NCBI GenBank assembly: GCA_023144875.1 | Contig: JAGLEW010000007.1 | Span: 1 to 33,403 of the forward strand | Reading direction: 5' to 3' | Length of the DNA stretch: 33,403 nt | From: Methylococcales bacterium | GTDB taxonomy: Bacteria > Pseudomonadota > Gammaproteobacteria > Methylococcales > Methylomonadaceae | Shown: positions 17,874-26,903 of the stretch, piece by piece | How the letters are laid out: each line of letters starts with the position of its first letter | Position numbering within the stretch: position 1 is the stretch's first letter | Program-made: the position numbers and the translations under genes | The notes under the pieces: model-generated | What the model was told of the DNA's origin: nothing | Databases searched by the model: none | What the model saw: only the letters and a program-made list of their open reading frames with translations

Positions 17874-18590
17874 ATGTCAGAAATAAAAATTTTAATTGTT
17901 GATGATGATGTCCGCTTAAGTCGTTTGTTAAAACGCTATTTAGAAGAACATCAATTTACCGTCACAACGGTCGGTGATAGCACGCAAATGGACAGACAAC
18001 TGGAATTGCATGTTTTTCATTTTCTGGTACTGGATTTAATGCTGCCAAAAGAAGATGGCTTGAGTATTTGCCGCCGATTACGTGGAGTTAACAATGAAGT
18101 CCCTATTATTATGTTAACCGCAAAAGGGGATGAAATTGACCGTATTATTGGCTTAGAAATTGGGGCGGATGATTATTTACCAAAACCTTGCAACCCACGT
18201 GAATTAGTTGCCCGTATTCGAGCGGTGTTGCGCCGCCGAAAAGTCACTATTTCAGCCACCGAATTTAGCGCGAACCCTTTACTCAAATTTGGCTCATTTA
18301 TTTTACATACTGATAAACACGAACTCACCTCATTACAGCAAACGATTCGCTTAACCAGTTGTGAATTTGCCTTTTTACATGCGCTGGTTACCCATCCAAA
18401 TCATCCTTTATCACGCGAACATTTAATGACACTGGCAAGAGGCAAAGATCACAATGCCTTTGATCGTAGTATTGACGTACAAATTTCAAGATTGCGTAAA
18501 TTACTAGAAAAAGATCCCAAAAAACCCCGTTATATTCAAACAGTATGGGGGTTAGGTTATGTTTTTGTTCCTCCCACAGGGGATAGCTAA
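17874..18590 (+). CDS. OmpR-family response regulator
   Basis: 238 residues. The receiver domain has the acidic pair D11/D12, phospho-acceptor D54 in LVLDLMLP, the conserved Thr in IIMLTAKGD and Lys in YLPKPCNPREL. A winged-helix DNA-binding domain follows (about 140-235), with LTSCEFAFLHALV, the recognition-helix sequence DRSIDVQISRLRKLLE and the wing YIQTVWGLGYVF. The PKPCNPRELVARIRAVLRR linker is OmpR-like. The stop overlaps the kinase start (TAATG), so the two form a cognate pair. It probably binds the TGTAAC repeats upstream and controls the Spy-like gene and its own operon; this is inference. AGGGAA nine bases before the ATG is the ribosome binding site. Confidence 0.94.
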   Translation: MSEIKILIVDDDVRLSRLLKRYLEEHQFTVTTVGDSTQMDRQLELHVFHFLVLDLMLPKEDGLSICRRLRGVNNEVPIIMLTAKGDEIDRIIGLEIGADDYLPKPCNPRELVARIRAVLRRRKVTISATEFSANPLLKFGSFILHTDKHELTSLQQTIRLTSCEFAFLHALVTHPNHPLSREHLMTLARGKDHNAFDRSIDVQISRLRKLLEKDPKKPRYIQTVWGLGYVFVPPTGDS

Positions 18591-19891
18591 TGATTGGGTT
18601 ACCACGGACGACATTCAGTCAAATAACCTTAAGCTTGATTGTGCTATTATTTATCAACCTTTTGATTTTTATATTTTTTTTACGATGGTTTGTGGTTGAC
18701 CCAGGGGCGATGCAATTTGCCGATATGCTTAGTAATCAATTACAGTTATTAGAAATACAATGTCGTGATTTACAAGCCACCGAAGCACAGGCATGGCTGC
18801 AAACAAATCTACCGCAATTAGGCTATGAAATTCGGCAAACAAGTACGCATTTTTCAAAACTACCCCCCGTGCGCTTTTATCAAATAATGCAACAAAGTCT
18901 AGAGAACCATTATTCAAAAAGTTTAATCATTCGGTTAACCGATGAAGATGCCCACTCAAAACTATGGTTTCAATTGGCATGGATGAAAAATTATTGGGTA
19001 GGCATTCCTTTTCATAGCTATTTACAAAATATTTACGGCATGATTAGTTTAATTTTGACGTTAACCACAATCATGAGCATGTTAATGGCGTATTGCATTA
19101 CCACGTATTTATTATGGCCATTAAAAGAATTGGGGCGTTTAGCGCAAGGGCTATCACAAATGGATACGGCCCTGCCCATTTTGCAACATAAAGGCCCTAA
19201 AGAAATTCAGCAAGTGGTCAGTTTAATCGAGCAATCGGCTCATCAAATGCGCAAACTAATTCAAGATAGAGAGCTATTAATGGCAGGTGTTTCTCATGAT
19301 TTAAGAACGCCTTTAGCACGATTACGGATTGCCGTAGAATGGATGCCAGAAGCCAGTTTACGTCATGATATGGTAAAAGATATTGAGGAAATGGATGCTA
19401 TTATTGAAGATTTTTTAGAATATGCTCGCGCAGGTCAAACGGAACCTGAACAGCTCATTGATTTAGCCGCATTTATAAATAGCATCATTTTAGATTTTCA
19501 CCGACAAAATTTTAATATTCATCTCGAAGAGAATATTTTTATTCAACTTAAATGCCGTCCTATTGCCATGAAGCGACTCCTCACTAACTTACTTCATAAC
19601 GCCTTTAAACATGGCGCTATGCCTATTAGTTTGCACAGTTATAAAGCCTGTGGACAATTACAAATTTGGGTAAAAGATCGAGGAGAAGGCGTTAAAACCC
19701 AAGAGCTTCGACAATTATTCGACCCTTTTAGCCAAGGCAACAAAGCCCGAACTAAAGGGGGATCAGGATTAGGGCTTGCGATTGCCGAGCGTATTGCCCA
19801 CACGCATCATGCGACCTTAACATTAAAAAACCGAGTTAATGGGGGGGTAAAAGTTGGCGTTATTTTCCCAAATGATCATCAAAAAAATTAA
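18590..19891 (+). CDS. EnvZ-like sensor histidine kinase
   Basis: 433 residues. Transmembrane helix 1 (about 11-34), a periplasmic domain of about 110 residues, helix 2 (about 149-175), a HAMP linker beginning WPLKELGRLAQGL, then HisKA with H236 in MAGVSHDLRTPLARLRIA. The HATPase domain has NLLHNAFKHG, DRGEGV and GGSGLGLAIAERI. The FVVDPGAMQFAD start of the sensor domain and the H-box are close to EnvZ-type kinases. It is translationally coupled to the regulator before it. The adjacent periplasmic-protein, metal-domain and efflux genes suggest it senses envelope or metal stress, but no metal site is evident in its sensor domain. Confidence 0.93.
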   Translation: MIGLPRTTFSQITLSLIVLLFINLLIFIFFLRWFVVDPGAMQFADMLSNQLQLLEIQCRDLQATEAQAWLQTNLPQLGYEIRQTSTHFSKLPPVRFYQIMQQSLENHYSKSLIIRLTDEDAHSKLWFQLAWMKNYWVGIPFHSYLQNIYGMISLILTLTTIMSMLMAYCITTYLLWPLKELGRLAQGLSQMDTALPILQHKGPKEIQQVVSLIEQSAHQMRKLIQDRELLMAGVSHDLRTPLARLRIAVEWMPEASLRHDMVKDIEEMDAIIEDFLEYARAGQTEPEQLIDLAAFINSIILDFHRQNFNIHLEENIFIQLKCRPIAMKRLLTNLLHNAFKHGAMPISLHSYKACGQLQIWVKDRGEGVKTQELRQLFDPFSQGNKARTKGGSGLGLAIAERIAHTHHATLTLKNRVNGGVKVGVIFPNDHQKN

Positions 19892-19938
19892 TAATATCGC
19901 CTTTATTTTAGCCCTATAACCCCTTATCAACACTCAAA

Positions 19939-21009
19939 ATGACTCATATTACGTTTAATGTTTTAGAAATGGTCTGTTCAGGATGTGAAACAACCATCGA
20001 AGAAGCCATTGAAAATATTAATGGCATTAAAAAAATAAAAGCCGATTATCCAACAGCCTCGGTCGATCTTAGTTTTGACCCAAAGATAATTAGTTTAGAG
20101 AAGATTCAAAAAATTATTGCTGAAAAAGGCTATCCGATTGCCAAAAAAACGCCAAAAAAACGCCCTATTTGGCTTAAGTTCCTTATTACCCTAGTCACTA
20201 TTTTAATTTTAGCCGCCATATTATTTTCCGCAAAAAAATTATCTCATCAATTTACACTCCCCGATCTTAGTTCCAATTTAAGTGATGGCATGGTGTTCGT
20301 CGTCGGCTTAATTTCAGGGTTACATTGTTTGGGCATGTGTGGTGGCTTTGTGATGAATTACACTGCTCAAGATGTAAAAGCCCAACGTAGTACATGGCGC
20401 TCTCATTTATTATATGGCATTGGAAAAACCTCATCTTACGCTTTATTTGGTGCTTTATTTGGCTTACTTGGTTCATTGGTTAGTATCACGCCCTTTGCAC
20501 AAGGCGTAACCAATTTAGTCGCAGGAGGTTTTTTAGTCTTGTTTGGGCTTAATATGCTCAATGTATTTGCCATTTTAAGACACATTCGCATCAAACAACC
20601 CGTGAGTGTTGCAAAACTGGCGATTAAAGGCCGACAACGCACGCGCAGTCCTTTTTTCATTGGGTTTTTTTCAGGGCTTTTATTGGGTTGCGGCCCTTTA
20701 CAAGCAATGTATGTGATGGCGGCAGGCGCAGCAGACCCCTTTGTTGGTGCAAAAATACTGACCTTATTCGGATTAGGCACCTTACCCGCTTTATTTAGTT
20801 TTGGCTTTTTAATGCAATGTTTTTCCAGCAAAGCCACCCACCGATTTTTTCAATTATCAGGCCTTTTATTGATTGCCGTTGGCATTATAATGCTCAATAA
20901 AGGTTGGATGCGAACACACATGCCTGCAGAAGCTAAGATGCAAGCCTGTCATCATTCTGATCAAAAATCAGCCATGTCATCCCTCATGCCATTAAAAATA
21001 GTCGAATAA
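19939..21009 (+). CDS. TauE/SafE-family membrane protein with N-terminal HMA domain
   Basis: 356 residues. Residues 1-68 form a heavy-metal-associated domain with the metal-binding pair C13-x-x-C16 (MVCSGC) and an HMA-like YPTASVDLSFDP strand. A helix (about 79-97) and six further membrane segments follow, with GLISGLHCLGMCGGF (C130 and C134) and GLLLGCGPLQAMYV (C251), the motifs of the COG2836 sulfite exporter TauE/SafE group. The C-terminus is Met- and His-rich (MRTHMPAEAKMQACHHSDQ), as in some copper-handling proteins. Related proteins occur near cytochrome oxidase and copper genes. A role in moving or sensing copper-like metals or thiols is inferred. It is 47 bases after the kinase and 72 before the RND adaptor. 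Confidence 0.85.
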   Translation: MTHITFNVLEMVCSGCETTIEEAIENINGIKKIKADYPTASVDLSFDPKIISLEKIQKIIAEKGYPIAKKTPKKRPIWLKFLITLVTILILAAILFSAKKLSHQFTLPDLSSNLSDGMVFVVGLISGLHCLGMCGGFVMNYTAQDVKAQRSTWRSHLLYGIGKTSSYALFGALFGLLGSLVSITPFAQGVTNLVAGGFLVLFGLNMLNVFAILRHIRIKQPVSVAKLAIKGRQRTRSPFFIGFFSGLLLGCGPLQAMYVMAAGAADPFVGAKILTLFGLGTLPALFSFGFLMQCFSSKATHRFFQLSGLLLIAVGIIMLNKGWMRTHMPAEAKMQACHHSDQKSAMSSLMPLKIVE

Positions 21010-21081
21010 TTCACGCCTAATTTCACCATTGCTCTAGAATTGTTTATTTGACTACTCAATAACTTTCTAACCTGATTTTTC

Positions 21082-22266
21082 ATGCTTAAATTCCTTTTAA
21101 AAGGATTGCTCCCTTTACTGATTCTTACTATCGCAGGCTATATCTCCTACCAATGGATGCATAATAAGCCTGAAGCTAAACGTGCGCCTCCTGAGGTGGT
21201 AAACCCTTTGGTACAGTTAATCACGCCACAATTTAGCCAGCATCAAATCAGTGTCTATGCAATGGGTACGGTCATCGCCGCACAAGAAGTTAATTTAACT
21301 TCCCGTATTAGCGGCATGGTGATTAAAACCAACCCTAATTTTATTGAAGGTGGCACGTTGAAAAAAGGGGAGTGGATGGTTCAACTTGATCCAGTCGATT
21401 ATAAATTACTCATTGATCAACGCCTAAGTGAATTAGAAAAAAACCGTTTAAACTTAAAATTAGAACAAGGAAAACAAGCAATTGCGAAATATGAAGCCCA
21501 GTTATTAAACACTGAATTAACCCAAGCCGAAAGAGCCTTAGTCTTTCGAGAACCGCATTTGAAATCCGCCAAAGCGAGCTTAACCGCTAGCAAAGCCAGT
21601 TTAAAACAAGCGCAACTTGATTTAGAACGTACACGCCCTGTCTCACCTTTTGATGCCATTGTTATTAGCCGAAATGCGAATGTTGGTTCGTGGATTTCCA
21701 CGTTTTCAACAGGGACGCCCTTAGCAAAATTAGTCGGGATTAAACATTTTTGGATTGATGTCTCTTTACCTGTTAAACAATTACGTTGGATTGCCATTCC
21801 TGGAATAAACGGCAAAAAAGGCTCAAAAGTTAAGCTTCGATATGATGTCGGCTGGAAAGAAGGGGTTTATCGACAAGGAGTTATTAAACGCTTAAAAGCT
21901 GAAATTGAAAAAGAAGGGCGAATGGCAAAATTAATTGTTGAAATTAAAGACCCTTTAAGCCAACAAAAAGCCAATAAAAACTTACCACCTTTGATGCTAG
22001 GGACGCTGTTACGTTTAAAAATTTCAGGAAAAAAATTACGGAAGGTGGTGGAACTTTCTGAAAATTTATTACATGGTGGCAATCATTTATGGTTAATGAG
22101 TCAGGATAAAAAACTCATTCTTCAAGCAGTAAAACCTGTGTGGAAAGAGCAAGGGATGATCTATATTTCGCAAAACTCACTGCCAGCTAATGCACAAATT
22201 ATTACCAGTGATTTATCCACCCCCGTGGAAGGCATGAGCTTGCAACCTGAAACACAACCACAATGA
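21082..22266 (+). CDS. RND efflux periplasmic adaptor (membrane fusion protein)
   Basis: 394 residues. An N-terminal membrane anchor (about 5-24) is followed by the first half of the lipoyl domain (VYAMGTVIAAQEVNLTSRISGMV). An alpha-helical hairpin (about 110-185) has repeated Lys, Ala and Leu, then comes the second lipoyl half (RPVSPFDAIVISRNANVGSWI) and beta-barrel and membrane-proximal domains. It links the inner-membrane pump to an outer-membrane channel. The stop overlaps the pump start (ATGA), so both subunits are made together. No TolC-like channel gene is present in the window, so an outer-membrane partner must be supplied from elsewhere. Confidence 0.93.
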   Translation: MLKFLLKGLLPLLILTIAGYISYQWMHNKPEAKRAPPEVVNPLVQLITPQFSQHQISVYAMGTVIAAQEVNLTSRISGMVIKTNPNFIEGGTLKKGEWMVQLDPVDYKLLIDQRLSELEKNRLNLKLEQGKQAIAKYEAQLLNTELTQAERALVFREPHLKSAKASLTASKASLKQAQLDLERTRPVSPFDAIVISRNANVGSWISTFSTGTPLAKLVGIKHFWIDVSLPVKQLRWIAIPGINGKKGSKVKLRYDVGWKEGVYRQGVIKRLKAEIEKEGRMAKLIVEIKDPLSQQKANKNLPPLMLGTLLRLKISGKKLRKVVELSENLLHGGNHLWLMSQDKKLILQAVKPVWKEQGMIYISQNSLPANAQIITSDLSTPVEGMSLQPETQPQ

Positions 22267-25200
22267 AAACCGTCAAAAAATTAACGGGACCGATTGCATG
22301 GGTTGCCAATCATGCGGTTGCTGCCAATTTGATTATGCTGGTCGCTATTTTAGGCGGACTCTTGTTTCTAAAAACCATCAAACAAGAAGTATTCCCTGAT
22401 TTTGAACTTGACCGAGTTTTGATTAATGTTGCTTATCCAGGCGCTAACCCTGAAGAAATTGAAAGTGGTCTTTTATTGGCCATTGAAGAAGCCATCAGTG
22501 GAGTTGAAGGTATTGGTGATATTGAATCCACCGCAAAAGAAGGCTTGGGTACGGTGGTTGTGCATACCTTATTGGGAACCGATCTTGAACGTTTAACTCA
22601 AGATATTGAAAAAGAAATTGACCGAATAACCACCTTTCCTGAAGACTCAGAAGCGCCTGAAATCGGGCTTATTTTTCAAAAAAAAAAGGTCATGCGGTTA
22701 ATCTTATATGGACAAGCTGATGAGAAAGTACTGCATAAACTGGCCGAACAATTTAGACAAAAATTATTACAACATGAAGATGTAACACTGGTGGAATTAT
22801 CAGGGGTTAAGCCTCTGGAAATGAGTATCGAAATTAGCCAAGCCAATTTACGCCGCTACAAAATATCATTATCGGACGTTTCAAAACGCATTAAAAGCGC
22901 CAGTTTAGATTTACCCGCAGGCAGTATTAAAACCGATGTTGGTGAAATTTTAATGCGCATGAAAGAACGTAAAAATGTACGCCAACAATTTGAAGAATTA
23001 CCCATTATTATTAATGCCGATGGCAGTGAGGTAAAACTCGGCGACATTGCCCACATTAATGACGGTTACCAAGAAACTGATTACAGCGCCGTTTACAATA
23101 ATAATCCTGCAATTATGTTACTGGTTTACAGCAGTGATAAACAAACTCCCATTCGTATCGCCTCAGCGGTAAAAGCACAAATTGAAACCTATCAACACAC
23201 TTTACCCGCAGGCATTCACACTGAAATTAGTTACGATGCCTCTGTCTCCTATGAACAGCGTGTCAATTTGCTGTTGCGCAACAGTGCAATGGGCTTGGTC
23301 TTAGTTTTTTTTACCTTAGCGTTATTTTTAGAATTACGTCTCGCTTTTTGGGTCATGACAGGCATTCCCATTGCTTTTTTAGGGTCATTTTTATTTTTAC
23401 CCATGCTCGGAGTCAGCCTAAATATGATCTCCCTGTTTGCATTCATTATTGCCCTAGGTATTGTGGTCGATGATGCAATTATCATTGGAGAAAATATTTA
23501 TCATTACCGCCAACAAGGCTTGGCACCATTAGACGCGGCTATTCGTGGTGCGCAAGATATGGCACAACCTGTCACCTTTAGTATTTTAACCAATATTGCC
23601 ACCTTTATGCCTCTACTCTTTATTCCTGGCTTTATTGGCAAAATTTTTATGGTGATTCCCATAGTCGTCAGCACGGTTTTTTTACTCTCATTAATCGAAA
23701 GTTTATTCGTATTACCCAATCATTTAGGGCATTTAAAGCCATTAAAAGAAAAAGGCTTTCAACGATGGCTTTTTAATCAGCAACAGCGTTTTAGCCATGC
23801 GTTTGAAAGGTGGGTTTCGCATCGTTATGGGCGTTTTTTAGAAATCGCTTTAAACTACCGCTATTTAACCGTCGCTATTGCCTTTTCATTGTTAATTGTG
23901 GTGCTGTCCTATGCCATGAGTGGGCGCATGGGTATGGGGATGTTTCCAAAAACCGAATCCGATTTTGCCAAAGTCACCATCACCTTGCCCTTTGGAACCC
24001 CGATTGAAAAAACCAAAAAAGTGGTGGAAACCTTAACAAAAAATGCACGCAAGGTCGCTGAAAATGTAAGCAATGGCGATCAATTAATTCGGGGTATTTT
24101 TGCTCAAATTGGTCAACAAGGAACGCATATTGCCACTATGATGGTGTATTTGGCCAAGCCTAATATTCGCGAAAAAATTATGGGAACCGCTATTTTTAGT
24201 CAAAAATGGCGCGAAATGACAGGGGAATTAACGGGCGTAAGCTCCTTAATTTTTGAGTCTGATGCAGGAGGGCCTGGGTCAGGGGCGGCAATAACCATTG
24301 AGCTTAATCATACGGACATGATCGTTTTAGAAAAGGCCAGCCGCGAATTAGCCAAAGCCATCAAAGCCTATCCTATGACCAAAGATATTGATGATGGCTT
24401 TAGTTTAGGTAAAATACAATTGGATTTTAAATTACTCCCCGAAGGTTTAAGTCTGGGCTTTACCGCTGAAAAAGTGGGTCGTCAAATACGAGATGCTTTT
24501 TATGGAAGTGAAGTTTTACGGCAACAACGTGGGCGTAATGAAATAAAAATTGTGGTTCGTTTGCCTAAAAATGAGCGTCTTGTCGAACAAAATATTACTG
24601 ATTTATTTTTATGGAGTGATGAGGGAAAAGAAATCCCCTTAACCGACGTAGTTAAAATAGAAAGAGGTCGTGCCTATACGGAAATTAATCGCCGTAATGG
24701 TCACCGCAATGTACAAGTTAAAGCAGGCGTTTCCCCTAAAACTAAATCAGGCGAGGTTATTAAAGGCCTTAAAAGGAATGATCTTCCTAAATTAGTTAAA
24801 AAATTCCCTGATTTAAGTTACAGTTTTCAAGGCGCGCAATCTGAAATGGCAAACAGCTTAGGCAGTTTAAAATTAAGTTTTCTCATCGCTATTATTATTA
24901 TTTATATGATGCTGGCGATTCCATTTCAAAGTTATATCCTGCCACTGATCGTCATCATCAGCATACCGTTCGGTATTATTGGCGCTATTTTAGGTCACTT
25001 AATGATGGGTTATGATTTAACGGTCTTAAGTATGCTCGGCGTAGTGGCTTTATCAGGCATTGTGGTCAATGATTCACTGGTTTTAATTGAACACGCCAAT
25101 CAACTCCAGCAACAACATCAAAAAACCGTCTTTCAAATTATAAAAATGGCGAGCATTCAACGCTTTAGACCTATTATTTTAACCACCCTCACCACATTTT

Positions 25201-25388
25201 TAGGGTTGGTTCCCATGATTTTAGAAACCTCCAGACAAGCAAAATTTTTAATTCCTATGGCCATTTCAATTGGATTTGGGGTTTTATTTGCCACGCTCAT
25301 TACCTTACTACTGATTCCATCCCTCTATTTAGTGGTCGATGACTTTCGTAGACTTTGGAAAAATATACGTGATATATCTCTCAATTAA
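22263..25388 (+). CDS. RND efflux transporter, inner-membrane pump (AcrB/HAE-like)
   Basis: 1041 residues, full length for the family, with the usual two halves each of one helix, a large periplasmic loop and five or more helices. The proton-relay pair D403-D404 lies in helix 4 (LGIVVDDAIIIGENIYHY). The second half has GVVALSGIVVNDSLVLIEHAN and the RPIILTTLTTFLGLVPM loop. It resembles multidrug (HAE-type) pumps rather than the CusA heavy-metal branch, because the periplasmic methionines characteristic of CusA are not evident. The substrate is unknown. It is the last gene of the presumed OmpR/EnvZ operon, with no clear intrinsic terminator after it. Confidence 0.94.
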   Translation: MKTVKKLTGPIAWVANHAVAANLIMLVAILGGLLFLKTIKQEVFPDFELDRVLINVAYPGANPEEIESGLLLAIEEAISGVEGIGDIESTAKEGLGTVVVHTLLGTDLERLTQDIEKEIDRITTFPEDSEAPEIGLIFQKKKVMRLILYGQADEKVLHKLAEQFRQKLLQHEDVTLVELSGVKPLEMSIEISQANLRRYKISLSDVSKRIKSASLDLPAGSIKTDVGEILMRMKERKNVRQQFEELPIIINADGSEVKLGDIAHINDGYQETDYSAVYNNNPAIMLLVYSSDKQTPIRIASAVKAQIETYQHTLPAGIHTEISYDASVSYEQRVNLLLRNSAMGLVLVFFTLALFLELRLAFWVMTGIPIAFLGSFLFLPMLGVSLNMISLFAFIIALGIVVDDAIIIGENIYHYRQQGLAPLDAAIRGAQDMAQPVTFSILTNIATFMPLLFIPGFIGKIFMVIPIVVSTVFLLSLIESLFVLPNHLGHLKPLKEKGFQRWLFNQQQRFSHAFERWVSHRYGRFLEIALNYRYLTVAIAFSLLIVVLSYAMSGRMGMGMFPKTESDFAKVTITLPFGTPIEKTKKVVETLTKNARKVAENVSNGDQLIRGIFAQIGQQGTHIATMMVYLAKPNIREKIMGTAIFSQKWREMTGELTGVSSLIFESDAGGPGSGAAITIELNHTDMIVLEKASRELAKAIKAYPMTKDIDDGFSLGKIQLDFKLLPEGLSLGFTAEKVGRQIRDAFYGSEVLRQQRGRNEIKIVVRLPKNERLVEQNITDLFLWSDEGKEIPLTDVVKIERGRAYTEINRRNGHRNVQVKAGVSPKTKSGEVIKGLKRNDLPKLVKKFPDLSYSFQGAQSEMANSLGSLKLSFLIAIIIIYMMLAIPFQSYILPLIVIISIPFGIIGAILGHLMMGYDLTVLSMLGVVALSGIVVNDSLVLIEHANQLQQQHQKTVFQIIKMASIQRFRPIILTTLTTFLGLVPMILETSRQAKFLIPMAISIGFGVLFATLITLLLIPSLYLVVDDFRRLWKNIRDISLN

Positions 25389-25581
25389 AGAGTGTTATAT
25401 TTTAACAAGTCACTATTTTAATTTAAATAATTGGATTAGGGACTAAAATCATTCCATAATATCTATAACACATATATTCATAAATACTATTTCCCTCTCT
25501 TTTAAAATACGATAATATTTATTCAGGCCTGCATTTTAAATGTGCGCCTCAATTTTCATTATTAGGTTACGGGGAAATATC

Positions 25582-26469
25582 ATGCGTTTTTTAATTCTAT
25601 TAAGTTTATTTATCAGTCAATCTATTTTTGCCGATTGGGTAGGAACCTACCAAAGCACTTCTCAGCAAGGATTAGCCGTAGAGTTTAATGCTCAAAACGA
25701 ATACTTATTATACGCAATTCAACAAAATGGTCAGCAATCTAATATTGAATTTGGGCAGCTTGCCGTGCAAGGACAACAAATAAACTTTAACCCACAAAAT
25801 AGTATCACAGGAACCTTAACACCCTCGAATGCCACAGTTATTAAAGCAGGCTGTGCCTTTACATGGGGACAAGCGGGCGAATTTAAAAGCGCAAAAGCTG
25901 AATGTCAAGCGCAACCTACAGCAAGCAATGAAAATATTGTTTCCACATTTACTTCAGGCGGCAATTTATTAGAAATTCCAAAATTGGCGGTACCCAATAC
26001 ACAAGGCGGACTGGATTTATATAAAGTCGTGCTTAAATTAATCAGCACATCGCCTTTAAATTTACAAATGCAAAGTATTGAACCTGTTGCAAATTCAAGT
26101 AATGCCATGTCAGGTTTGTATTACCCTCAAGAGCAACTTATTTATTTACCTGCCTTAGCCGTTGAGCCAAATAGCCCTCAAATGCTGCCTATTTTTCAGT
26201 TAGCGTTTAAAGTGATTTCGTTTGAGCCTTTTGTGGTAACTCAATATGCGCCTTTTCAATATCAATACCAAAATTATGCCAACCAACCCCAAGACACACA
26301 GTATCAAAGCCAACAAAATTACAATGATTATGCAAGCTTTCAACGAGAAATTGCCCATACTTCAAAAATTATGCAAATAGGGCATGAGACCACAATGGCA
26401 ATTATTAATAATATGGGAGATGATGGAAGTTGTAACGGTCAATATGATCCCAGCAATGGCTGTTATTAA
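25582..26469 (+). CDS. Secreted Gln-rich protein of unknown function
   Basis: 295 residues from the ATG at 25582, chosen because it has GGGGA six bases upstream and is followed at once by a signal peptide (MRFLILLSLFISQSIFA). The frame itself is open from 25540. The mature part starts DWVGTYQS and looks beta-rich to about residue 225. It then passes into a Gln/Tyr/Asn-rich, low-complexity stretch (about 230-262), a short helical part and an ending with two Cys (GSCNGQYDPSNGCY). I do not recognise the family. It probably stands alone, with a 193-base AT-rich gap between it and the RND operon. Confidence 0.8.
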   Translation: MRFLILLSLFISQSIFADWVGTYQSTSQQGLAVEFNAQNEYLLYAIQQNGQQSNIEFGQLAVQGQQINFNPQNSITGTLTPSNATVIKAGCAFTWGQAGEFKSAKAECQAQPTASNENIVSTFTSGGNLLEIPKLAVPNTQGGLDLYKVVLKLISTSPLNLQMQSIEPVANSSNAMSGLYYPQEQLIYLPALAVEPNSPQMLPIFQLAFKVISFEPFVVTQYAPFQYQYQNYANQPQDTQYQSQQNYNDYASFQREIAHTSKIMQIGHETTMAIINNMGDDGSCNGQYDPSNGCY

Positions 26470-26500
26470 CTCTATTGCTGAATAAATGATATGTATTATT

Positions 26501-26644
26501 ATGACCTTGAGAAAAACGGAAGATCAAAAGAATAGCACAGGAAGTTCAATCTCTTTTTTATTTAAATCAGCTGAGTTTATTATCAATGTATTTTTACTAG
26601 CCATAGAGTTTTTGGGGAAACTATTATATGCCCTGAAAAATTAG
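26501..26644 (+). CDS. Possible small membrane protein
   Basis: My own translation gives 47 residues from ATG at 26501 (or 52 from the in-frame ATG at 26486). A charged N-terminus (MTLRKTEDQKNS) precedes a hydrophobic segment (about residues 17-43) rich in Phe, Leu and Ile, with a Lys before the end. The layout resembles many single-helix small proteins. There is no clear ribosome binding site and no known family, so this is tentative. It lies 31 bases after the Gln-rich protein gene. Confidence 0.3.
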   Translation: MTLRKTEDQKNSTGSSISFLFKSAEFIINVFLLAIEFLGKLLYALKN

Positions 26645-26784
26645 CGTGATAAAGGTCTCATATTTAACCGCATTATCTCTTTAACTCTCGCAAAGTTACT
26701 AGTATTAACCCATGCGATTAACACAGTACGGTTCAATTGTTAAATAGATCAAGTATCTGTTTGTGTCATTTTGTTTTTTTCCTA

Positions 26785-26873
26785 TGCCTTTCCTAAGGCA
26801 CCTTTTAGACGATATTCTTAGTCTAACATTAGGTTGTATCACTTAACAGCTGGGTGATATAACCTATTTTTTT
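26785..26873 (+). ncRNA. Candidate structured RNA: three consecutive hairpins ending in a terminator
   Basis: Three stems follow one another: TGCCTT/AAGGCA (26785-26800, loop TCCT), TTAGAC/GTCTAA (26805-26826), and GGTTGTATCAC/GTGATATAACC (26832-26864) with a T-run. The arrangement resembles the 3' part of a small RNA, or a long 3' UTR of the upstream gene. I cannot name a family or find a convincing promoter; the 5' end could lie anywhere after 26645. Confidence 0.35.
26832..26873 (+). terminator. Rho-independent terminator
   Basis: An eleven-base stem with one G-U pair (26832-26842 with 26854-26864), an eleven-base loop, then TATTTTTTT. It is oriented for plus-strand transcripts from the Gln-rich protein gene or a small RNA. 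On the minus strand no T-run follows the stem. Confidence 0.8.
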
Positions 26874-26903
26874 ATTTTCCTAGGTCCTCGTCTAATAAAA
26901 TCG

